Assembly (NCBI GenBank): GCA_008081045.1
Contig: VMDC01000002.1
Location: 1-64,000, forward strand
Direction: 5' to 3'
DNA from: Gammaproteobacteria bacterium
GTDB taxonomy: Bacteria; Pseudomonadota; Gammaproteobacteria; Pseudomonadales; Pseudohongiellaceae
DNA length: 64,000 nucleotides
In this document: positions 28,022-36,553 of the stretch, piece after piece
How the letters are laid out: each line of letters opens with the position of its first letter
How positions within the stretch are numbered: the first letter of the stretch is position 1
Program-made: the position numbers and the translations under genes
Notes under the pieces: model-generated
The model's input: only the letters and a program-made list of their open reading frames with translations
Databases searched by the model: none
What the model was told of the DNA's origin: nothing

Positions 28022-29281
28022 ATGATCAAGTTATTGACGCCAGCCTACCGTAATCTGGAACTGCTTGTTGTCTCATTATGGCTGGCAGCGTCAGCGGTGC
28101 ATGCGGCAGACGACAGCGTTGTCGTGGTGGGGGGAACCGGCGACGACTGCATCGAGGACCCCGGCTGCGTCAACAGATTGCATCCGGATATTCCAATGGT
28201 GGTGAGCGCCGAGCCGGGTCAGACGATTTTATTCCACACCCGGGATGCCCGGGATGCGCTCGGAGCCTCTGTGCAACAAACCCGTGAGCCTGAACGTTTC
28301 AGCAGCGATTTTGGCCGGGTACACCCGATCACCGGGCCGGTGGATATCAGCGGGGCGAGTGCCGGAGATGTCCTCAAGGTGACCATTTTGCGGATCGAGC
28401 CGGGACCCTACGCCTGGTCGACAGGCGGCAGCTCAGGGTTTGTTCCTGACCTCATTGATGGGCAGAGCCAGGTAATCTGGCGACTGAATGGGGACTATGC
28501 TGAAACAGACGACATCCCCGGGGTGCGAATCCCCAACGCCAGTTTTCCGGGCATCGTCACCACCCTGCCGGGTCGCAGCGAGCACCGCCGCATGCTGGAG
28601 CGGGAGCAGGCTCTGGCCGAAGTCGGCGGCAAGGTATCACTGCCACTGACTGACTACGCAGACCCTGAGGCACTGTGCGGACCCGGGGGCGCTGCGGCGG
28701 AAGCCTGCCTGCGAACGATTCCGCCCAGAGAGCATGGCGGCAACATGGATATACGCTATTTGCAGGCGGGTGTTTCGGTCTATCTTCCCTGTTTCGTGGA
28801 TGGCTGCGGTCTGGCGATTGGTGACCTGCACTATGCGCAAGGTGATGGGGAAGTGTCCGGTACCGCAATCGAAATGTCTGCTGATGTCTGGGTGAGCACA
28901 GAGCTTCTCAAGGACGGTCCCGATTTGTCTCTGGGTCCGCACTATGAGGGTCCCTCCACACTGCTGGACATTCCTTCGCGTCGCTTTTATGCCGTCACCG
29001 GAATCCCCGTCAAGAATGAAGGCGAGGTTCCACCCGACATGCAGTATCTTCAGTCGGATGTGACAGCCGGGCTCGCGAATCTTTCTAATGACATCAATCT
29101 TGCTGCACGCAATGCAGTGTCCGGAATCGTTGACTATATCGTTAATACTTATGGCTATAACCGGCAGCAGGCCTATATCATCGCCAGCGTCGCCGTTGAC
29201 CTGCGAATTGCGCAGCTGGTTGATGCGCCGAATGTGGGCGTCACTGCGATTCTGCCACTCGATATCTTCAATCAGAATTAG
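28022..29281 (+). CDS. Exported acetamidase/formamidase family protein
   Basis: A 419-residue protein of the FmdA/AmdA family, which hydrolyses short amides such as formamide and acetamide to acid and ammonia. Family features are the repeated GDVLKVTI-type strands, the region GPVDISGASAGD, and a C-terminal VASVAVDLRIAQLVDAPNVGVTAILPLDIF segment. Residues 1-26 (through SAVHA) are a signal peptide, unlike the usual cytosolic enzyme. The ATG at 28022 is chosen because the signal peptide starts there and AGGGG lies eight bases upstream; the open frame extends 91 codons further but overlaps the divergent lhr 5' end. It is followed by a DUF429 gene. Confidence 0.87.
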   Translation: MIKLLTPAYRNLELLVVSLWLAASAVHAADDSVVVVGGTGDDCIEDPGCVNRLHPDIPMVVSAEPGQTILFHTRDARDALGASVQQTREPERFSSDFGRVHPITGPVDISGASAGDVLKVTILRIEPGPYAWSTGGSSGFVPDLIDGQSQVIWRLNGDYAETDDIPGVRIPNASFPGIVTTLPGRSEHRRMLEREQALAEVGGKVSLPLTDYADPEALCGPGGAAAEACLRTIPPREHGGNMDIRYLQAGVSVYLPCFVDGCGLAIGDLHYAQGDGEVSGTAIEMSADVWVSTELLKDGPDLSLGPHYEGPSTLLDIPSRRFYAVTGIPVKNEGEVPPDMQYLQSDVTAGLANLSNDINLAARNAVSGIVDYIVNTYGYNRQQAYIIASVAVDLRIAQLVDAPNVGVTAILPLDIFNQN

Positions 29282-29332
29282 GCTCTGTATGCGCATGCTC
29301 AGGGTGCCGTTCAACGCAGGGGCATAATCCGC

Positions 29333-30088
29333 TTGCCAACGATTCTTGCCGGTATTGATCTCGCTTGGGTGAGTACGCGCAATCCCACCGCGATTGCAGT
29401 GGGCAGTCTGAGCGGGCACACATTGGTCCTGCAAGCACTGCTGACGGAGCTTTATGGTGTAGAACAGATTGTCTCCGGACTGTCGGCAATCAGGCAGCTG
29501 CATGGTGTGACGGTTGACGGGCCCACGGTGGTCACCAATGCGACGGGCCGGCGGTCCTGTGAAAATCAGCTTACGCGGGAATACGGTGGACGCAAGGCTG
29601 GCTGTCACGCCACTAATCTGTCGCGTTATCCTGATTCAGATGGAGTGGCTCTCGGAAACTGGCTGCAGTCTCAAGGCTTCAGGCATCTCGGCGACAGGGC
29701 AGGGCGCTGGCAACTTGAGTGCTATCCGCATCCCGCGCTGATCGAAATTTTCCGGCTTAAAGAGCGGCATCTTTATAAGAAAGGAGGCGTTGCTCAGAAA
29801 CGCGACGGACAGATCCGCCTGGCGAACATGCTGCTGAGCCTCGAATCCTCACCGGTGCTTGCGTTGCAGATCCCAGAGCAATTCCGCGCCCACTTCAGTC
29901 AGAGCAGAATTTCCGAACTGCGGGGAGGTGCGCTGAAGCATAACGAAGATGTCCTCGATGCTATTGTGTGTTTGACCATTGCCGGTCTGTATCAGGCAGG
30001 CTATGACAGCAAAGTTTTTGGCACAGCCAGTGAGGGATATATCTATGTTCCTCAGGTCCACTGCATCGAATCGAAGAGTGATTCATAA
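29333..30088 (+). CDS. DUF429 family protein (predicted RNase H-like fold)
   Basis: A 251-residue protein of DUF429, a family predicted to have an RNase H-like fold. Acidic residues fall where such nucleases hold metal: GIDLAW at the N-terminus, the ECYPHPAL segment and the KHNEDVLDAIVCL motif near the C-terminus. It starts at a TTG (29333) since the GIDLAW strand begins seven residues later and no ATG or GTG lies between; CAGGGG is about ten bases upstream. No signal peptide. Enzyme activity has not been shown for the family as far as I know. It follows the acetamidase gene by 51 bases. Confidence 0.8.
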   Translation: MPTILAGIDLAWVSTRNPTAIAVGSLSGHTLVLQALLTELYGVEQIVSGLSAIRQLHGVTVDGPTVVTNATGRRSCENQLTREYGGRKAGCHATNLSRYPDSDGVALGNWLQSQGFRHLGDRAGRWQLECYPHPALIEIFRLKERHLYKKGGVAQKRDGQIRLANMLLSLESSPVLALQIPEQFRAHFSQSRISELRGGALKHNEDVLDAIVCLTIAGLYQAGYDSKVFGTASEGYIYVPQVHCIESKSDS

Positions 30089-30278
30089 AGCGCTGAAGAC
30101 GCCTGCACGACACTGTGTCCAATGTCTGCTCGTGCCAACCTCTACGGAACTGGTCTCAGCGATATCGGTGATCTTTATTCGGGGTAGTCTGCACGGTAAT
30201 TTGTTGACTGTCTCCGCAGAGCGGCGCATGGCTCAGTGGTACATTGGGTCATGCTGAGGCAAAAGCACCGCGAGAGGC

Positions 30279-30390
30279 CTGAGAGGGAGAAATCGGGGAT
30301 ATCGAGAATCGGAGGAATGGGAGGAATAGGAGAAATGGGAGTCAGGAAGAGTCAGGGAGGCGGCGGAGACAAAGGAGAAGCGGACAAGAA
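30279..30390. repeat. Polypurine tract with short imperfect repeats
   Basis: About 110 bases in which the plus strand is almost entirely A and G, with imperfect repeats of the type GGAGGAAT and GGAGAAAT. The leftward frame across it translates to low-complexity Ser/Leu/Phe-rich sequence and is not a credible gene. It lies between the DUF429 gene and the promoter at 30.54 kb. Confidence 0.5.
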
Positions 30391-30512
30391 GTGCAACTAA
30401 GCAGTGTTTAAAAAACAGGCAAATTGTAACTGTGTCACTGACTCTGCGCGCAGTGTTGATAAAATGTTGAAAAAACGGTCGTTCAAAAATGGTATTGTGC
30501 GCCAGAAGGTTC

Positions 30513-30569
30513 AATTTTTTGGAAAAAATACTGGCATGATATTGGCCTGGATTGTTGTTTATGTATAAT
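30513..30569 (+). promoter_or_regulatory. Strong sigma-70 promoter with UP-like element
   Basis: A consensus -10 TATAAT (30564-30569) and a -35 TTGGCC (30542-30547, four of six matches) are separated by 16 bases. The A/T-only palindrome ATTTTTT-GG-AAAAAAT at 30513-30530 lies just upstream of the -35, where an UP element should be. Expected transcription start near 30576. It points rightward into a stretch with no credible protein gene. Confidence 0.6.
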
Positions 30570-30575
30570 CAGAAA

Positions 30576-31155
30576 CAGGTTGTCGCGACTTTTCTGGTCG
30601 GTCTCGTTACCGCCTAGAGTCGCTCATCAACTGCTCGGCGCAACCTGCGAGCCGGAAACTCCACTGAATGCACTGTCGTGGCGGGCATGCCCGAAGCGAC
30701 TGAAAGCAAACGGGGAAAGAATTGAGGGATGCAACGGCTAATGGCGTTGGATGTTTTGATTCGGAACCTCGCGAGCCGCACATCACTGGCCCGGAGCCCT
30801 TGTAGGTTGATGGAAGGTCGACGCGAGTGCTTGTCCATAGCCTCAAAAACGCAAGAGATTTTGTCTAGCTAACAAACTTGAGCGAGTCTTGCCAAGGACT
30901 ATAAACCTGGGATTTATTTCCCAGCGGCACCCGGAGTCACAGTGAGACCTGCGTCAACGCGCAGGTGGCGACGACTGAGACGCAATAACGCAGCGGCAGC
31001 GAGTGAGAAATCACTTGAATCGCGGTGGCGTCACAGGGGCTTCGGGGAGGGTTGGAAGCAGAATACCAGTACCTTTTGCCTCACCGCTCAGATACTGATA
31101 CTCCACTGATGATCCTGCAGCGGGAATTCCGGTAACGGGATTCCCGCTCAAATTT
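30576..31155 (+). ncRNA. Candidate orphan non-coding RNA
   Basis: About 580 bases between a strong promoter and a terminator-like hairpin, with no credible ORF. Local hairpins are visible: CTGGGA / TCCCAG (30907-30924), ACCTGCG / CGCAGGT (30947-30966) and the palindrome GGGCATGCCC near 30685. It does not have the hallmark sequences of tmRNA, RNase P RNA, 6S or SRP RNA. A 43-to-47-codon ORF (30729 or 30741 to 30872) could encode a small Arg-rich peptide but lacks a well-placed ribosome binding site. It could be a new structured RNA, a degraded element, or a small-protein mRNA. The RNA call is inference from signals alone. Confidence 0.4.
31120..31155 (+). terminator. Terminator-like hairpin
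   Basis: GCGGGAATTCC (31120-31130) pairs with GGGATTCCCGC (31137-31147) in an 11-base-pair stem with one G-U, six-base loop, followed by TCAAATTTT. The T-tract is weak but on the plus strand, so it would end the rightward transcript that starts near 30576. Confidence 0.5.
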
Positions 31156-31243
31156 TATAGCGACCGTTCGGCCGCGTTATTTACCCTTTTCTTTCGTCCG
31201 TCCTTGAACCTTCCGATGCAGTGGTCATCGCTTCCTCGATTGT

Positions 31244-32890
31244 TCAGGCAGACGGAAACTCATAATTTTCAAAAGTCTGCCTCAGGCCCAGCTTGTTGAT
31301 TTTGCCAGTGGCCGTATGGGGCAGTTCATCGATAAATTCGACAGCATCTGGTATGGCCATCTTGTGCAGTTTGTCTTTCAGAAATTCGAGCACTTCCTCA
31401 CTGCTCAGAGACTTCCCTTCCTGTAAGACGCAGATCAGCAAGGGTCGTTCCGTCCACTTCGGATGATAACGGCCAATGACGGCGGCTTCCGCAATATCTT
31501 CGTGATTCACAGCCGCATTCTCGATCTCAATCGAGCTGATCCATTCGCCTCCGGACTTAATCACATCCTTGGTTCTGTCGGTGATTTTCAGGAAACCGTC
31601 CGCACTGATGCTGGCAACATCACCGGTATCGAACCAGCCGTTCTCATCAACGGGGCATCCCTCGTCACCAGGAACATCGGAGAGCCCGTAGTAGCCTTTG
31701 GCCACCCAGGGGCCTCGGACTTTCAGTGCGCCGGACGCTTCCCCATCCCAGGGAAGTTCCCGGCCGCTGTGATCAAAAATGCACATCTCAATTCCGAATA
31801 CTCCACGACCTTGCAAAAGCTGCATTTCTGTCAGCTGCTCTTCGCTGTAATCCTCCATACCTTTCTTCAGGCTGAAAATTGTGCCGAGCGGACTCGTTTC
31901 AGTCATTCCCCAACCTTGCACGACAGTGCAGTCATGCTGACGTCGAAAGCGTTCGACAATGATCCGGGGGCATGCTGCGCCTCCCACGCTTACTCTGGTG
32001 AGGCTCGGCACTTTCAGATTGTTGCTTTCCAGATAATCCAGTAGAGCCAGCCATATGGTCGGGACACCTGAGCTGAAAGTCACCTGTTCGCTGTTCATTA
32101 AGTCCGTGAGTGCTTCACCATCGGCCATCTTGGGTCCGGGCAGGACAAGCTTCATGCCGACCATTAATGCGGCATAGGGAGCCCCCCAGGCGTTAACGTG
32201 AAACATGGGCACGACGGGCAGGCTGGTTTCCATGTTTGATGCGCCAGTCACATCAGGCAAGGAACCTGCTAGAGCATGAAGGAGTGTTGAACGATGGCTG
32301 TAGACAACGCCTTTCGGGTTGCCGGTTGTTCCTGAGGTGTAACACATCCCGCTGGCTGTGTTCTCGTCGAATTCAGGCCAGTCAAAATCATCTGATTGCC
32401 CGGCGAGCAGTTCTTCATAGCACAGGACATTGGGCAGGGTGGACTCAGGCATATGGGCTGAGTCAGTCATCACCACGATGGCTTCTACCTTCCCCAGATG
32501 TGCCTTCAGCGCTTCCAGCAGCGGCATGACCAGGACATCTGCGAAGAGGATTTTGTCTTCTGCATGATTGATGATGTAAGCAACCTGCTCAGGAAACAGC
32601 TTTGGATTAATGGTGTGGCATACCATGCCGCTTCCGGAAATGCCGTAATAGAGCTCCATGTGGCGATAGTCGTTCCAGGCGAGCGTGCCAATCCGATCGC
32701 CAAATTCTGCGCCGAGAGAAGCGAGCACCTTAGCGAGCTGGCGACAGCGTTTGGCGAAGGTTTTGTAGTTCTGTCGATGGCGCGGGTTGTCGACTGTAAC
32801 TGAAACCATCTCAACATCAGGAAAATTCTTTTCCGCGTGGGTCAGGATAGATGAGATCATGAGCTGGGACTGCATCATCAGAGCTTGCAT
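31244..32890 (-). CDS. AMP-dependent acyl-CoA ligase, AlkK/DmdB type
   Basis: A 548-residue member of the ANL superfamily that activates a carboxylic acid with ATP to its CoA thioester. Motifs: [16 protein letters not shown] (ATP loop), [30 protein letters not shown], and [12 protein letters not shown] with the catalytic Lys near the C-terminus ([11 protein letters not shown]). The [24 protein letters not shown] stretch is typical of the medium-chain AlkK group, which includes methylmercaptopropionyl-CoA ligase DmdB of DMSP breakdown. The acid cannot be decided from sequence and no dmdA or dmdC gene is near. Three Met codons near the start (residues 1, 5 and 6) are possible. Confidence 0.9.
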   Translation of the reverse strand: MQALMMQSQLMISSILTHAEKNFPDVEMVSVTVDNPRHRQNYKTFAKRCRQLAKVLASLGAEFGDRIGTLAWNDYRHMELYYGISGSGMVCHTINPKLFPEQVAYIINHAEDKILFADVLVMPLLEALKAHLGKVEAIVVMTDSAHMPESTLPNVLCYEELLAGQSDDFDWPEFDENTASGMCYTSGTTGNPKGVVYSHRSTLLHALAGSLPDVTGASNMETSLPVVPMFHVNAWGAPYAALMVGMKLVLPGPKMADGEALTDLMNSEQVTFSSGVPTIWLALLDYLESNNLKVPSLTRVSVGGAACPRIIVERFRRQHDCTVVQGWGMTETSPLGTIFSLKKGMEDYSEEQLTEMQLLQGRGVFGIEMCIFDHSGRELPWDGEASGALKVRGPWVAKGYYGLSDVPGDEGCPVDENGWFDTGDVASISADGFLKITDRTKDVIKSGGEWISSIEIENAAVNHEDIAEAAVIGRYHPKWTERPLLICVLQEGKSLSSEEVLEFLKDKLHKMAIPDAVEFIDELPHTATGKINKLGLRQTFENYEFPSA

Positions 32891-33233
32891 AGTAATTCCT
32901 TGTTGTGTCTTTGTTTTTTGCGTGTTGGCAGATTGCCTGCCTGGCGCGCGTCACCCTCGGTTTGGTGCCCTCGAGCGTCTTTGCAGCTAGCTTATACGTA
33001 CCGGCAATCGGTTACAAATTGCGCCGGGCTGAGCGCGTCCCGCCACACAAAGCCCCCCGAAATTGCCTTTGCGCTCAGCCCTAAATCCCTTTAGTCTGGA
33101 ATGACGGATTGAATAATCTCGAGTGCGGGCGGAGAGTAGTTGTCAGTCACGCAGGGGCTTTTCGTTTATCGGGAAGTGCGATGTCAGCCGGGGGCAATTG
33201 ATAGGTCAGACAGTATGAGTCAGGGGGTGCAGT
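32891..33233. other. Divergent intergenic region
   Basis: About 340 bases between the acyl-CoA ligase and the exported PLP enzyme, which face away from each other, so promoters for both must lie here. On the minus strand TATAAG (at 32992-32997) with TTGTAA 15 bases before it is a weak candidate for the ligase. I see no gene or strong repeat. Confidence 0.4.
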
Positions 33234-34496
33234 GTGAACAAACGGTCGTTTATTAAAAACGTGGGCGTAATGAGTGCCGCGCTTTCTGGCGGATTCATGC
33301 GACTGCAACAGGCAGTGGCCGCAGTAGAGCATGTCCCGGCCGCTGCCCTCGCGGCGGATGAGGGGTTCTGGCAGAAAGTGCGGGATGACTACAAGATCAA
33401 GCCGGATTACATCAATCTGGAAAACGGATACTACTGCTTTCTTCCGGAGCAGACTTTGGAGGACCTGATAGACCACATGCGAGCGGTCAATTATGAAGGC
33501 TCCTACTACATGCGCACTGTGCAATTCGAGAATAAGAAGAAAGTGGCCGACGCGGTGGCCGCTATTGTTGGCTGCAGTGCTGAAGAAGTGGCTATCACGC
33601 GCAATACCACTGAATCACTGGATCTGGTAATTGGCGGCATCGACTGGCAGGCTGGCGACGAAGCGGTTATGGCCGAGCAGGACTATGGCGCTATGCTCAA
33701 CCACTTCGAATTAATGGAACGCCGCTATGGCATCGTTAACAGGCGGGTTTCGGTGCCTAATCACCCGCGCGATGACAATGAGCTTGTTCAGCTCTACGCG
33801 TCAGCAATTACCGACAAAACCCGTCTGCTTATGGTCTCCCACATGATCAATATTACCGGTCAGGTGTTGCCCGTGCGAAAGATCGTCGATATGGCTCATG
33901 CGCGCGGAGTCGAGGTGATGGTAGATGGTGCCCATGCCTATTCTCATGTGCCTTTCCAGATGTCTGACCTCGATTGTGATTACTATGGCACCAGTCTGCA
34001 TAAGTGGCTGAGTGCACCACTCGGGTCCGGTATGCTATATGTAAAAAAGGAGAAAATTGATCAGATCTGGCCCCTTTTTGCCGAGCGTGATCTTGAGCCG
34101 AATGACATGCGCAGATTGAATCACATTGGAACGCACCCGGTGCATACTGATCTGGCTATTCTGAATGCCATCGAATACCAGAATACCCTCGGCCTTGAGC
34201 GCAAAGCGGCCCGACTGCAGTATTTGCAGCATTACTGGACGAGTCAGCTCAGAAATCTTCCCGGAATTGTCGTCAACACGCCCGCTGACATGAGCCGTCA
34301 TGGCGGTATCGGAAACGTGGGCATTGTCTCCATGGGTCCCTCTGAGCTGGCGGACCGGCTGATGGCGGAGCATGGTATCTACACTGCGGCAATTAACCGA
34401 CCCGGTGTCCAAGGAGTCCGGATCACGCCTAATGTGTACACCACTCTGGGCGATCTCGATGCTCTGGTGAGCGCGGTTAAATCGCTCAGCAGCTAA
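33234..34496 (+). CDS. Exported class-V aminotransferase-fold PLP enzyme
   Basis: A 420-residue protein of the class-V aminotransferase fold, close to the isopenicillin-N epimerase-like group. DGAHAYSHV carries the Asp that holds the pyridine nitrogen and SLHKWLSAPLG carries the Lys that binds PLP. The first 31 residues (MNKRSFIKNVGVMSAALSGGF onward) look like a Tat signal with Lys-Arg in place of Arg-Arg, which would suit export of a folded protein with its cofactor. The start is a GTG (33234) with AGGGGGTG upstream. Its reaction (epimerase, desulfurase or lyase type) is not known. It stands alone before the metY leader. Confidence 0.82.
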   Translation: MNKRSFIKNVGVMSAALSGGFMRLQQAVAAVEHVPAAALAADEGFWQKVRDDYKIKPDYINLENGYYCFLPEQTLEDLIDHMRAVNYEGSYYMRTVQFENKKKVADAVAAIVGCSAEEVAITRNTTESLDLVIGGIDWQAGDEAVMAEQDYGAMLNHFELMERRYGIVNRRVSVPNHPRDDNELVQLYASAITDKTRLLMVSHMINITGQVLPVRKIVDMAHARGVEVMVDGAHAYSHVPFQMSDLDCDYYGTSLHKWLSAPLGSGMLYVKKEKIDQIWPLFAERDLEPNDMRRLNHIGTHPVHTDLAILNAIEYQNTLGLERKAARLQYLQHYWTSQLRNLPGIVVNTPADMSRHGGIGNVGIVSMGPSELADRLMAEHGIYTAAINRPGVQGVRITPNVYTTLGDLDALVSAVKSLSS

Positions 34497-34635
34497 GCCC
34501 GGCGGTTTGTCAGCCACTCAGCGTTATGCAGCCTCAATCTCCGGGTCGGGAGATTGGCCCGGGGCGGATCCTTTTTGCAGGCCGATTGTTTTGCGTGGCT
34601 TGACTTGTTGTCCGGTTTTAATGGATCATCCGACT

Positions 34636-34687
34636 GCACCGATTTGATCCAGATTGCGGGGTGCTATACAAATACCAGCTAAAACGG
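34636..34687 (+). promoter_or_regulatory. SAM-II riboswitch aptamer upstream of metY
   Basis: The leader has the compact SAM-II arrangement as I remember it. P1 pairs GCACC (34636-34640) with GGTGC (34660-34664). The loop reads GATTTGATCCAGATTGCGG, matching the conserved GAUUUrA..CC...AUUGC pattern. After P1 come an A-rich linker (CAAATA) and the 3' pseudoknot strand with the conserved AGCTAAAA (34677-34684) ending in CGG, whose GG could pair with CC in the loop. The position before a methionine/cysteine-synthesis gene fits exactly. SAM binding should switch metY off. I could not settle every pseudoknot pair by eye. Confidence 0.75.
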
Positions 34688-34697
34688 AAGAGTTTTC

Positions 34698-34731
34698 AAA
34701 CCCGATTTAGCGCTGCTGGATCGGGTTTTTT
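34698..34731 (+). terminator. Rho-independent terminator/attenuator behind the SAM-II aptamer
   Basis: AAACCCGAT (34698-34706) pairs with ATCGGGTTT (34720-34728) and is followed by a T-run to 34731, located 156 bases before the metY start. The conserved aptamer strand GCTAAA (34678-34683) can also pair with TTTAGC (34706-34711) in this hairpin, and CCAGC (34675-34679) with GCTGG (34715-34719), so aptamer folding and antitermination exclude each other. Confidence 0.8.
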
Positions 34732-34755
34732 GCTTTGGCCGTTCGAAAAGTATCC

Positions 34756-34842
34756 ATGTCACAGATTGATGAGCCGCTTCTTCAGTGGCTTTCCGGTCTG
34801 AATGATCGGTACAGGCGCTCGTCAGAAGTGAGACCCGGTTAA
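34756..34842 (+). CDS. Possible 28-residue leader peptide before metY
   Basis: An open frame of 28 codons between the attenuator and metY, starting MSQIDEPLLQWLSGLN and Arg-rich at the end. It has only a weak AAAG upstream and no homology I recognise. It might be a regulatory upstream ORF or chance. It is included because it lies in the 5' leader of a riboswitch-controlled gene. Confidence 0.2.
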   Translation: MSQIDEPLLQWLSGLNDRYRRSSEVRPG

Positions 34843-34887
34843 CACACGCCATTCAACGCGTAAGACCTTATTCCAAGAGAGGAAGTG

Positions 34888-36159
34888 ATGAAAAAAGATA
34901 CGATTGCCATTCACGGAGGCTATGAAACCGACGCGACAACCAAGTCAGTTGCGGTGCCTATTTTCCAGACAGTCGCCTATGAGTTTGATGATGCCCAACA
35001 CGGAGCGGATCTGTTCAACCTAGCAGTGCCCGGAAACATTTATACGCGGATTATGAATCCGACCAACGATGTGCTTGAACAGCGACTCGCCGCCATGGAA
35101 GGAGGAGTTGCAGCATTGGCCGTTGGCTCTGGTATGGCAGCGATTAACTATGCCATCCTGACCATCGCCAGAGCGGGGGACAATATTGTCTCTACTCCGC
35201 AGCTCTATGGTGGAACCTACACGCTGTTTGCACATATGTTACCCAGCCAGGGCATCGAGGTCCGTTTTGCTGAGGATGATTCCCCAGAAGCCATCGAAAA
35301 GCTGATTGACGATAAGACCAAGGCTGTCTACTGCGAGACTATCGGCAATCCTGCCGGGAATATTGCTGATCTTGAACCTATTTGTCATGCGGCTCACAAA
35401 CACGGTGTGGCTGTCGTTGTGGACAACACTGTGGCGACTCCTGCTTTGTGCAATCCGATCGAGTTTGGCGCCGATGTTGTCGTCCATTCACTCACCAAAT
35501 ATATCGGAGGACATGGCACTTCCATCGGGGGCGTGATCGTGGACTCAGGCAAATTTCCCTGGGCGGAGCATGCAGCAAGATATCCGGAACTGAATGAGCC
35601 TGAGCCTTCCTATCACGGTGTGGTGTACACAGAAGCGCTGGGGGAAGCAGCATTTATCGGCAGGGCACGCACGGTGCCTTTGCGTAACACCGGTTCAGCA
35701 CTGTCTCCGATCAATGCTTTCTTGCTTCTGCAGGGGCTGGAAACGCTCGGTCTTCGCATGGAGCGCCATTGCGAGAACGCTCTTGCAGTGGCGAAGTTTC
35801 TGGAAGCGCATGCCAAGGTCGACTGGGTGAATTTTGGTGGCCTTGAATCGGACAATTACCATAGCTTGGCAAACAAGTATTGCGGCGGAACTCCATCCTC
35901 GCTGCTGACGTTTGGCATTCAGGGGGGCTTCGATGCCGGTGTGAAATTCTACGATGCGCTCGCGATGATCAAACGGCTGGTCAACATTGGTGATGCGAAG
36001 ACTCTGGCCTGCCATCCTGCGTCTACGACTCACCGGCAGCTTACGGAACAGGAACAGCTCCAGGCTGGCGTGAAACCCGAAACCCTGCGAATTTGTGTCG
36101 GCATTGAGCACATTGACGACATTCTGGCAGACCTTGAGCAGGCACTCGCTGCGGCCTGA
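34888..36159 (+). CDS. metY: O-acetylhomoserine sulfhydrylase (MetY) family enzyme
   Basis: A 423-residue PLP-dependent enzyme of the Cys/Met metabolism family. It condenses O-acetyl-L-homoserine with sulfide to give homocysteine. It has the family opening AIHGGYETDATTKSVAVPIFQT, the Tyr/Arg segment NIYTRIMNPTNDVLEQRLAAMEGG, the PLP-binding Lys in SLTKYIGGHGTSIGG and the C-terminal THRQLTEQEQLQAGV motif of MetY. A GAGAGGAAG site precedes the ATG at 34888 (the GTG codon just before it is also in frame). An upstream SAM-II aptamer and terminator should couple transcription to SAM level. A perfect 20-base-pair hairpin follows the stop. Confidence 0.94.
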   Translation: MKKDTIAIHGGYETDATTKSVAVPIFQTVAYEFDDAQHGADLFNLAVPGNIYTRIMNPTNDVLEQRLAAMEGGVAALAVGSGMAAINYAILTIARAGDNIVSTPQLYGGTYTLFAHMLPSQGIEVRFAEDDSPEAIEKLIDDKTKAVYCETIGNPAGNIADLEPICHAAHKHGVAVVVDNTVATPALCNPIEFGADVVVHSLTKYIGGHGTSIGGVIVDSGKFPWAEHAARYPELNEPEPSYHGVVYTEALGEAAFIGRARTVPLRNTGSALSPINAFLLLQGLETLGLRMERHCENALAVAKFLEAHAKVDWVNFGGLESDNYHSLANKYCGGTPSSLLTFGIQGGFDAGVKFYDALAMIKRLVNIGDAKTLACHPASTTHRQLTEQEQLQAGVKPETLRICVGIEHIDDILADLEQALAAA

Positions 36160-36179
36160 TTCCTGACTCAACGATGCTC

Positions 36180-36220
36180 CTTACTGCGGTAGGTCTGACA
36201 GTCAGACCTACCGCAGTAAG
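36180..36220. repeat. Perfect 20-bp inverted repeat behind metY
   Basis: CTTACTGCGGTAGGTCTGAC (36180-36199) is followed after one base by its exact reverse complement (36201-36220). The RNA would form a very stable hairpin 20 bases past the metY stop, but no T-run follows, so it is not a standard terminator. It could be a 3'-end stabiliser, a protein-binding palindrome or a repetitive-element relic. Confidence 0.75.
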
Positions 36221-36356
36221 TTCTGCTGCAGGATGATTCTCTGCCGCCGAGGGTCTTCCCCTTGCGGGTCCGGGTTGGCCCTGACACCGCGTCCCGGACT
36301 GCGATTTCTGACACCCTCTGACAAAGACTGTAACGTTCCTTCACGCCAGTTTTGAC

Positions 36357-36362
36357 TATAAT
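36357..36362 (+). promoter_or_regulatory. -10 element upstream of the secreted-protein gene
   Basis: A consensus TATAAT in TTTGACTATAATGG, 192 bases before the downstream ATG. The -35 partner is poor (GTTCCT at 36335-36340 with a 16-base spacer is the best fit), so activator dependence is possible. The stretch from metY to 36553 otherwise holds only the palindrome at 36180-36220. Confidence 0.35.
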
Positions 36363-36553
36363 GGCGCCTTTGCTCAGTCAGGGGTTCTGTGCATGCCGTT
36401 TTGGCAGCAACCGGAAACAGACTGAAACATCATACAAACCTGTCGTTGCCGTTCAGGAGATCACCTGAGAGGCATTATGGCCTGCAAACTACAGTTGCCC
36501 AGTCAGGGCGGTTGTCCGTAACCGCTCCGGCAGCACTCTGGAGGAAGAGTTCG

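Noticed and set aside
30233-30514. Leftward 93-codon frame
   Set aside because: Most of it is the reverse reading of the polypurine tract, giving low-complexity Ser/Leu/Phe/Pro sequence.
30607-30846. Leftward 79-codon frame
   Set aside because: It has no ribosome binding site, odd composition and runs antisense to the candidate transcript; translation looks random.
30576-31155. tmRNA or RNase P RNA
   Set aside because: No tmRNA 5' block, alanine acceptor end or tag frame, and no GAGGAAAGUCC-type RNase P core.
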